A stretch of 9,801 nucleotides of DNA from Planctomycetaceae bacterium (lineage in GTDB: Bacteria > Planctomycetota > Planctomycetia > Pirellulales > Thermoguttaceae). Position 1 is the first letter of the stretch. Each line of letters starts with the position of its first letter. A program made the translations under genes and the position numbers. This document shows, one piece after another, positions 5,366-9,801 of this stretch. Below the pieces are notes generated by a model. The model did not search any database, had not been told where the DNA came from, and saw only the letters and a program-made list of their open reading frames with translations. The DNA is taken from positions 1-9,801 of the forward strand of contig WRMR01000153.1 in the NCBI GenBank assembly GCA_009776995.1. The letters run 5' to 3'.

Positions 5366-5445
5366 TTTGCGATGAGGTGTACTATAGTACATTCCTGGCT
5401 ACCATTAGCGCAATGATGCGCTGCATTCCCGGCTGTCATCGCAAA
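5366..5445. repeat. 80-nt cloverleaf-like inverted structure with internal direct repeats
   Basis: The ends TTTGCGATGA (5366-5375) and TCATCGCAAA (5436-5445) are perfectly complementary over 10 bp. Inside are two further stems: the perfect palindrome TGTACTATAGTACA (5378-5391) and AGCGCA-ATGA-TGCGCT (5407-5422). Each inner stem overlaps or is followed by a copy of CATTCCYGGCTRYCAT (5390-5405 and 5424-5439, 13 of 16 identical), so the element looks like two hairpin-plus-tail modules inside one closing stem. It lacks tRNA features. It may be the right half of the same element as the hairpins at 5201-5350, or a separate small RNA or mobile remnant. Confidence 0.55.
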
Positions 5446-5651
5446 ATGAGGTTGGATACCCTGATTAATTCGGCAAAATGTCATAGCGACCAAGTGGCAA
5501 TTGTATTTTTTTTCATTTAAAACATTCTCTCAGTTTAAAAATGAGCAAAATGTGCAAATTGGAAAATGTGGAATATGCAGCCATTAGGGATTGGTTTGCC
5601 TGTTTCGGATTTAAGATTGGTATTATTCCTTAATATGTCAACAAAAGAGTT

Positions 5652-5678
5652 TTGCCGAGCCTGTTTTTATAATATAAT
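5652..5678 (+). promoter_or_regulatory. Candidate promoter of the phosphorylase gene
   Basis: Two overlapping consensus TATAAT hexamers occur at 5668-5673 and 5673-5678. TTGCCG at 5652-5657 is the best -35, 15 bp before the second hexamer, which is shorter than ideal. Transcription would start near 5685, giving a leader of about 140 nt. The stretch 5446-5651 before it shows only AT-rich sequence with no gene or clear structure. Confidence 0.4.
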
Positions 5679-5811
5679 AGGCGCAGAATTGCCGTATTTT
5701 AAGAAGCGGTAACTGCAACAACTTAACCACCCCATGTGATAACAAAATCGTTTGACAGCCGGGTGCTATTACCGTCAAATGAATTTTGCAATCCAGGTCG
5801 AACGCCCCGGA

Positions 5812-5817
5812 AAGAGG
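5812..5817 (+). promoter_or_regulatory. Ribosome binding site deciding the phosphorylase start
   Basis: AAGAGG lies eight bases before ATG 5826. It favours that start over the upstream in-frame ATG at 5736, whose 30 extra residues resemble no family member. Confidence 0.6.
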
Positions 5818-5825
5818 TTTCAGGA

Positions 5826-8021
5826 ATGAATCAATCCGACATAACGCCAACGTTTTCAATACCTTACACAAAAACAGGCATGACGGCACAGGGTTTTTAT
5901 GACAAGTGCATGGCTTTGGCGAGCAATCTCTGGTGGAGCTGGCACCCGGAAGTGATTAATATGTTTCGGTCGCTGGATCCGATTCGCTGGCGGCACCTCG
6001 GCCACAACCCCATTGCCTTGTTGCAGGAGTTTACCCCGGAGCGGCTGGAACATCGTATTTCCGAGTTGGTGTTGCACACGCGAATCGACCAGTCCTACCG
6101 CCGGATGAATGAATACCTGAACAGCCGCCCTCTTTGGGCCAAAAAAAATGCCGGTGTTTTGGGGTCACAGCCGGTTGCGTACTTTTCGCTGGAATTTGGC
6201 GTCCATGAATCGGTGCCGATTTATTCCGGCGGGCTGGGCGTTTTGTCCGGCGACCACATCAAGTCGGCGAGCGGTTTGGGCGTTCCGCTCGTTGCCATCG
6301 GGTTGTTTTATGACCAGGGTTATTTCAAGCAGCACCTCGACATGAGCGGCTGGCAACAGGAGGAATACCTCGACACGATGGTCGAATTTCTGCCGTTGGA
6401 ACCCGCACTCGATCAAGCCGGCAATAAAATTACGATTTCGGTCGATACGCAAACGGGCCGGATTTATGCGAAGGTCCGCCTGATGAAAGTCGGACGTGTC
6501 AATCTCTATCTGCTTGACACCGACCTCGAGGAAAACTCGCCGGAAGACCGCGAGTTGACCAGTCGGCTCTACGGCGGTAACAATCGGACGCGCATCCGCC
6601 AGGAACTCGTTTCCGGCGTCGGTGGCGTCAAGGCACTCAAGGCACTGGGGATCACCCCCGGCGTTTATCACCTCAACGAGGGTCACAACGCATTCGCAAC
6701 GCTCGAAGTGATCCGCGAGCGCATGCACGAAGACGGGAAATCGTTCGAAGACGCACTGCGGGAAACGGCACAAAGAACCGTCTTTACGACCCACACCCCC
6801 GTTCCGGCGGGACATGATCGCTTTGACAGCGGTTTGATGGAAGAACATCTCGGCCCCTTGCGCGACCAGCTCGGCATTTCCCATGAGCAACTCATGGGAT
6901 TGGGCCGCGTCGAACCGTACAATCCGGACGAAACTTTCTGCATGACCGTTCTGGGCTTGAAACTGTCGCGCTACGCCAACGCGGTCAGTTCGTTGCATGG
7001 CGATGTATCACGACGGATGTGGGCTCATCTTTGGCCGCACCGAACCGAAGAGGAAATCCCGATTGGCCATATCACCAATGGTGTCCATATTCCCAGTTGG
7101 ATGTCATGGCAGATGAAAACGCTTTTCGAGCGGTATTTGGGTCAAAACTGGACGCAGGAATCCATTGACCCGAACGAATGGCTCGACGTTCACAACATTG
7201 ATCCGGGCGAGTTGTGGGAAACGCACAATGCGCTGAAAACGATGCTGATCACGTTTGCACGACGCCGGGTCAGCCGTCAGTGCCGCCGTCGGGGGGAAGC
7301 GGATGAGGTCATCGAACAAACCCGGAATCTGCTTGACCCGCAGATTCTGACGATCGGTTTTGGCCGGCGTTTTGCGACCTACAAGCGGGCCACCATGCTG
7401 TTGGACGACATTAACAGGCTGGACCGGATATGCAACAACCCGGAAAAGCCGGTGCAATTCATTTTTTCCGGCAAGGCGCATCCCGCCGACCACCCCGGCA
7501 AGGAATACATCCAGCAGATTGCCAACTTGCGGCAAGACCCGCGATTCGCCAACCGGATCGTCTTTATCGAGGATTACGACATCAATGTTGCCCGGCATTT
7601 GGTTCAGGGCGTTGATGTGTGGCTCAACAATCCGCGCCGGCCGCACGAAGCGTCAGGCACGAGCGGCATGAAGGCCGTTCTCAACGGGGCTCTCAACTTC
7701 TCGATTCTCGACGGTTGGTGGGCCGAAGCCTACGACGGCACCAATGGTTTCGCCATCGGCAAAGGCACAACGCACGTTGACGACAACGTGACCGACCGGC
7801 GTGACGCGGCAAGCCTGTTCGACGTCCTCGAACACCAGGTTGTGCCGCTGTATTACAAAGTGGATGAACACGGCCTGCCGGTGGACTGGATTCGCCGGAT
7901 GATGTTCTCGTTCAGCACGCTTGCCTGGCGATTCAGTGCCCATCGCATGGTGGCCGACTACGTTCATCATGCTTACCTGCCCGCCGCCGGCGGCGTCAGT
8001 TGTGAAATGCCGATGCATTAG
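5826..8021 (+). CDS. glgP: Alpha-glucan (glycogen/maltodextrin) phosphorylase, GT35
   Basis: This 731-residue PLP enzyme removes glucose from the non-reducing ends of alpha-1,4-glucans with phosphate, giving glucose 1-phosphate in the cytoplasm. It belongs to the short DUF3417-containing type (TIGR02094-like; Mycobacterium and Thermotoga style) rather than the E. coli GlgP type. The DUF3417 region (about 20-110) includes ALASNLWWSWHPE and HNPIALLQE. The catalytic core shows YFSLEFGVHE (119-128) with the following IYSGGLGVLSGDH, HLNEGHNAF (282-290), TTHTPVPAGHDRF (321-333), GFGRRFATYKR (511-521), FSGKAHPADHPGK and RRPHEASGTSGMK (604-616). Lys616 of SGTSGMK is the expected pyridoxal-phosphate lysine, followed by the conserved NGALNFSILDGWWAEAY. 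The C-terminus (FSTLAWRFSAHRMVADYV) is complete for this type. It stands alone with its own promoter-like region and converges on the lipoprotein gene. The symbol is by function; malP is also used for this family. Confidence 0.96.
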   Translation: MNQSDITPTFSIPYTKTGMTAQGFYDKCMALASNLWWSWHPEVINMFRSLDPIRWRHLGHNPIALLQEFTPERLEHRISELVLHTRIDQSYRRMNEYLNSRPLWAKKNAGVLGSQPVAYFSLEFGVHESVPIYSGGLGVLSGDHIKSASGLGVPLVAIGLFYDQGYFKQHLDMSGWQQEEYLDTMVEFLPLEPALDQAGNKITISVDTQTGRIYAKVRLMKVGRVNLYLLDTDLEENSPEDRELTSRLYGGNNRTRIRQELVSGVGGVKALKALGITPGVYHLNEGHNAFATLEVIRERMHEDGKSFEDALRETAQRTVFTTHTPVPAGHDRFDSGLMEEHLGPLRDQLGISHEQLMGLGRVEPYNPDETFCMTVLGLKLSRYANAVSSLHGDVSRRMWAHLWPHRTEEEIPIGHITNGVHIPSWMSWQMKTLFERYLGQNWTQESIDPNEWLDVHNIDPGELWETHNALKTMLITFARRRVSRQCRRRGEADEVIEQTRNLLDPQILTIGFGRRFATYKRATMLLDDINRLDRICNNPEKPVQFIFSGKAHPADHPGKEYIQQIANLRQDPRFANRIVFIEDYDINVARHLVQGVDVWLNNPRRPHEASGTSGMKAVLNGALNFSILDGWWAEAYDGTNGFAIGKGTTHVDDNVTDRRDAASLFDVLEHQVVPLYYKVDEHGLPVDWIRRMMFSFSTLAWRFSAHRMVADYVHHAYLPAAGGVSCEMPMH

Positions 8022-8034
8022 GGTGACAGCAACG

Positions 8035-8067
8035 CTTCGGGATCAATCACCACTGACCATCCCGAAG
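8035..8067. terminator. Hairpin between convergent 3' ends
   Basis: Perfect 9-nt arms CTTCGGGAT (8035-8043) and ATCCCGAAG (8059-8067) flank a 15-nt loop. The structure begins 13 nt after the phosphorylase stop and overlaps the last codons of the opposing lipoprotein gene, whose stop is at 8043-8045. It could terminate both transcripts, but no T-run follows on either strand. Confidence 0.45.
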
Positions 8068-8570
8068 TGGAGCCGGTTTTTTCCGCGAACTACTGTTGCC
8101 GTCAATCCAGAAGTCTGCGGATTGTTATATTTTCTGGGCGTCAAATAGAGAAAAGGAGGCGGCAAACCTGCGGCTCGACGCGCTCGTTCCGCCGCCGCCA
8201 TTTCCTCACGCGATGGCGGTTGCTCTGACTTCCCGGTTTCGGCAGCCTCATGCTTTTCTTTTGACGTGTCAGGAGTTCTTTTCGCAATGGTAACTTGATA
8301 GTCGCCTTCGGTCGTTCCGCGTCCGGGTCTTCCCCCTTCGGCGGTCGTCAACGTATAGCGTCCCCGGACATCCGTTGTTCCGGCAGCAACCCGGGCTGTC
8401 CCTCCCGAAGCGGGAATAAACGTCACCAAAGCCCCTTCGACCGGTTTGCCATCCAAAGTCACGGTTCCCTCGACATACTCTGTCCGAAGACCGGAATGAC
8501 ACCCCGTGAATAACAAACTCATCAGGAAAAACAGTGCCGGAACAGTAAAACGGTAGATACTTGTGGTCAT
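8043..8570 (-). CDS. Planctomycete TTR/carboxypeptidase-regulatory-like lipoprotein
   Basis: This 175-residue protein has a lipoprotein signal: a hydrophobic core (about 8-22) ending in LLFTGC, giving lipidated C24. The mature part carries the beta-sandwich signature found in very many planctomycete lipoproteins: VEGTVTLDGKPVEGALVTFIP (33-53), then TTDVRGRYTLTT (65-76) and GTTEGDYQVTIAK (85-97). It closes with YNNPQTSGLTATVVRGKN (148-165). A charged, Glu/Ala/Arg-rich insertion (about 100-135) that may be helical interrupts the fold. Proteins of this class are commonly encoded next to DUF1559 genes, as here: the DUF1559 stop is 95 nt upstream on the same strand. The role is unknown; an envelope or extracellular structural or binding function is inferred. 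No strong ribosome site is seen before ATG 8570. Confidence 0.88.
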   Translation of the reverse strand: MTTSIYRFTVPALFFLMSLLFTGCHSGLRTEYVEGTVTLDGKPVEGALVTFIPASGGTARVAAGTTDVRGRYTLTTAEGGRPGRGTTEGDYQVTIAKRTPDTSKEKHEAAETGKSEQPPSREEMAAAERARRAAGLPPPFLYLTPRKYNNPQTSGLTATVVRGKNRLHFGMVSGD

Positions 8571-8624
8571 GGAAATATCTCAATTTGTCAATGAGCAACA
8601 CGACAGAACAATGTCACAGTCAGG

Positions 8625-8666
8625 ATGATTCATGCCGTGACCACCCTGATCGGGGTAACGAATCAT
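8625..8666 (-). terminator. Weak inverted repeat after the DUF1559 gene
   Basis: ATGATTC (8625-8631) and GAATCAT (8660-8666) are 7-nt inverted arms around 28 nt that include a small ACCC/GGGT stem near 8643-8656. The structure overlaps the DUF1559 stop codon and fills most of the gap before the lipoprotein gene. It could attenuate read-through between the two genes, but no U-run follows. Confidence 0.25.
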
Positions 8667-9801
8667 TAAGGCAGTGACTCGCTTTCGCCGCCGTTCTTGG
8701 TTCCGGATGCCCCCCAGGCACCGTAAGGAGAGGGGCCACTGTAAGCCCTGCCCCAGGGAACGTGATCAATCGGACCGGCATAAGGAGATTGGCTCAACCC
8801 ATTTGTCCCGGTTGTTGTCGTATTGATTGTATCGGACACAAAACGGACGGAGGCGTCTCCCAGGGCAACGTTGACTCCACCGGTATGATTGCTGCTTGCA
8901 GATGTGTGATACATTCCCCAATTATTGATGCACCAGATCGAATTCGGAGGCAAGGCTGTAAAAAAGGAAACATGAAGAGGGGTACTTGCAAAAGCGCGGC
9001 CACCTTTCAAATCCCACCAATTCGTTTCCATCTCGCTCTCATCTCTGTACATCTTGCCATTGCCGGGATGTCGAAGTGCCAGACACCCGATCGGACCCTC
9101 ATCGGTCGAAATCTGGTTGGTCGCATTATTTTGGGGAGTTGCCGAGGAAATCATCCGGCCGCCATCACCAATGTTGCTTTCTCCCAACATCACGGTGTTG
9201 CTTGTGCCGTCCGTGAGACTGGCAATCGACGTCGTTGCTCCATTGCGTCCTGTTGTAAACATCCCGCGAATATAAGAGGCATTCCAGTTGTAACCATCGG
9301 TTTCAATTGGAAAATCACCGGCACAAACGCGGTAATTGATTTTGGTGTTCTGATCGTTCCCGCCGGAGGAAGTCCCGTCCGAAGGACATCGGAAGTAACC
9401 GATTTGAGTATTGATATAATTCTCGCTGTTCCAGGTTTGAACATGAAAATAGTAATTCACGTCCCGGAACCACCCCATCATTCCATCGTACACGGCTTGT
9501 TGTTCAATGAACGGGAGAAGCATAAAGATTGGGCCAATGTCATGCCGTTGACCGCGACCACCATTAACGGGAAGATCCCAATCACCGATATCCCGGCTTG
9601 AAGGGTCGGAAATTCCGACAGAACGAAGCCAGTCGATACAGACGTCCGGCTGATAGGAAAGCGTTGGAAAACGCTTTTTGACATCGTGAAAATTATGGAC
9701 GGCGAGTGCCAGTTGTTTCACGTGGTTCGTGCATTGCATCCTCCGTGCCGCTTCGCGCGCCGCCTGAACCGCAGGCAAAAGCAAAGCGATCAAAATGCCG
9801 A
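8666..9801 (-). CDS. DUF1559 (prepilin-like, H-X9-D) protein, 5' end outside window
   Basis: About 378 codons are visible and the gene continues past the right edge. The first residues, IGILIALLLPAVQAAREAARRMQCTNHVKQL, are the C-terminal half of the type-IV-pilin-like N-terminal helix of DUF1559 (PF07596) proteins. The GFTLVELLVVIAI cleavage/methylation motif should lie just beyond 9801. The body has family features: NFHDVKKRFPTL, FMLLPFIEQQAVYDGM, CPSD, SLTDGTSNTVMLGE and finally HTGGVNVALGDASVRFV. The last is the H-X9-DG C-terminal motif with Ala in place of the usual Gly after the Asp. These secreted pseudopilin-like proteins occur in tens to hundreds of copies per planctomycete genome; their function is unsettled. 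The partner lipoprotein gene lies 95 nt downstream on the same strand. Confidence 0.95.
   Translation of the reverse strand, partial: GILIALLLPAVQAAREAARRMQCTNHVKQLALAVHNFHDVKKRFPTLSYQPDVCIDWLRSVGISDPSSRDIGDWDLPVNGGRGQRHDIGPIFMLLPFIEQQAVYDGMMGWFRDVNYYFHVQTWNSENYINTQIGYFRCPSDGTSSGGNDQNTKINYRVCAGDFPIETDGYNWNASYIRGMFTTGRNGATTSIASLTDGTSNTVMLGESNIGDGGRMISSATPQNNATNQISTDEGPIGCLALRHPGNGKMYRDESEMETNWWDLKGGRAFASTPLHVSFFTALPPNSIWCINNWGMYHTSASSNHTGGVNVALGDASVRFVSDTINTTTTGTNGLSQSPYAGPIDHVPWGRAYSGPSPYGAWGASGTKNGGESESLP

Noticed and set aside
5201..5445. CRISPR array
   Set aside because: The hairpins differ in sequence and spacing; there is no regular repeat-spacer pattern and no cas gene.
5245..5460. tRNA or integron attC site (GTTCGA and GTTRRRY-like strings)
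   Set aside because: GTTCGA is part of a hairpin stem, there is no acceptor, anticodon or T-arm layout, and the two GTTGGA(C/T) strings are direct rather than inverted.
6165..6998. 277-codon open frame on the minus strand inside the phosphorylase gene
   Set aside because: Opposite a gene with clear family motifs throughout; the translated product is Arg/Gln/Val-rich with no domain, typical of an antisense shadow.
8586..8591. Minus-strand TTGACA as a -35 box for the lipoprotein gene
   Set aside because: The position 17 bp downstream falls on the start codon region with no -10-like sequence.
8762..9601. 279-codon plus-strand open frame opposite the DUF1559 gene
   Set aside because: The minus strand has an unmistakable DUF1559 protein; the plus-strand product is Cys/Ile/Arg-rich without recognisable motifs.

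Overview
The window looks like ordinary chromosome from a planctomycete (Planctomycetota) of intermediate GC. The strongest clue is the right end, where a DUF1559 protein (prepilin-like N-terminus, H-X9-D motif near the C-terminus) lies just upstream of a small lipoprotein with a TTR/carboxypeptidase-regulatory-like fold. That pair is a hallmark cassette of planctomycetes. Weak or absent Shine-Dalgarno sites and long structured intergenic regions fit the same assignment. No tRNA, rRNA, transposase, phage gene or CRISPR array was found.

Layout: (1) 65-631, minus: Rrf2-family regulator with a low-complexity tail and no Fe-S cysteine cluster. (2) 632-1389: AT-rich divergent intergenic region with dyads and a tandem repeat carrying two TATAAT boxes. 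(3) 1390-2666, plus: a two-gene overlapping unit, a 90-residue DUF4351-like protein followed by a six-TM membrane protein. (4) 2667-2884: convergent gap with a palindromic hairpin repeat and a short near-copy of the start of the membrane-protein gene. (5) 2885-4942, minus: three genes, namely a DUF3788 protein, a glutaminyl-peptide cyclotransferase lipoprotein and an unrecognised 142-residue protein. A related roughly 50-70 bp element follows the stop codon of the last two at almost the same distance. (6) 4943-5825: a long non-coding stretch with a near-perfect 26-bp palindrome beside a minus-strand promoter, a cluster of strong short hairpins and an 80-nt cloverleaf-like structure. (7) 5826-8021, plus: alpha-glucan (glycogen/maltodextrin) phosphorylase of the DUF3417-containing type. 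(8) 8043-9801, minus: the lipoprotein and the DUF1559 protein, which runs off the window.

The genes do not form one pathway. The phosphorylase is a central storage-polysaccharide enzyme with its own promoter. The cyclotransferase and the TTR-like lipoprotein are predicted to be exported, and the DUF1559 protein belongs to the pseudopilin-like surface proteins. The Rrf2 regulator probably controls itself and genes beyond the left edge. The most unusual content is non-coding: the 4943-5445 structured region and the repeated post-stop element. I found no convincing new defence or mobile system.
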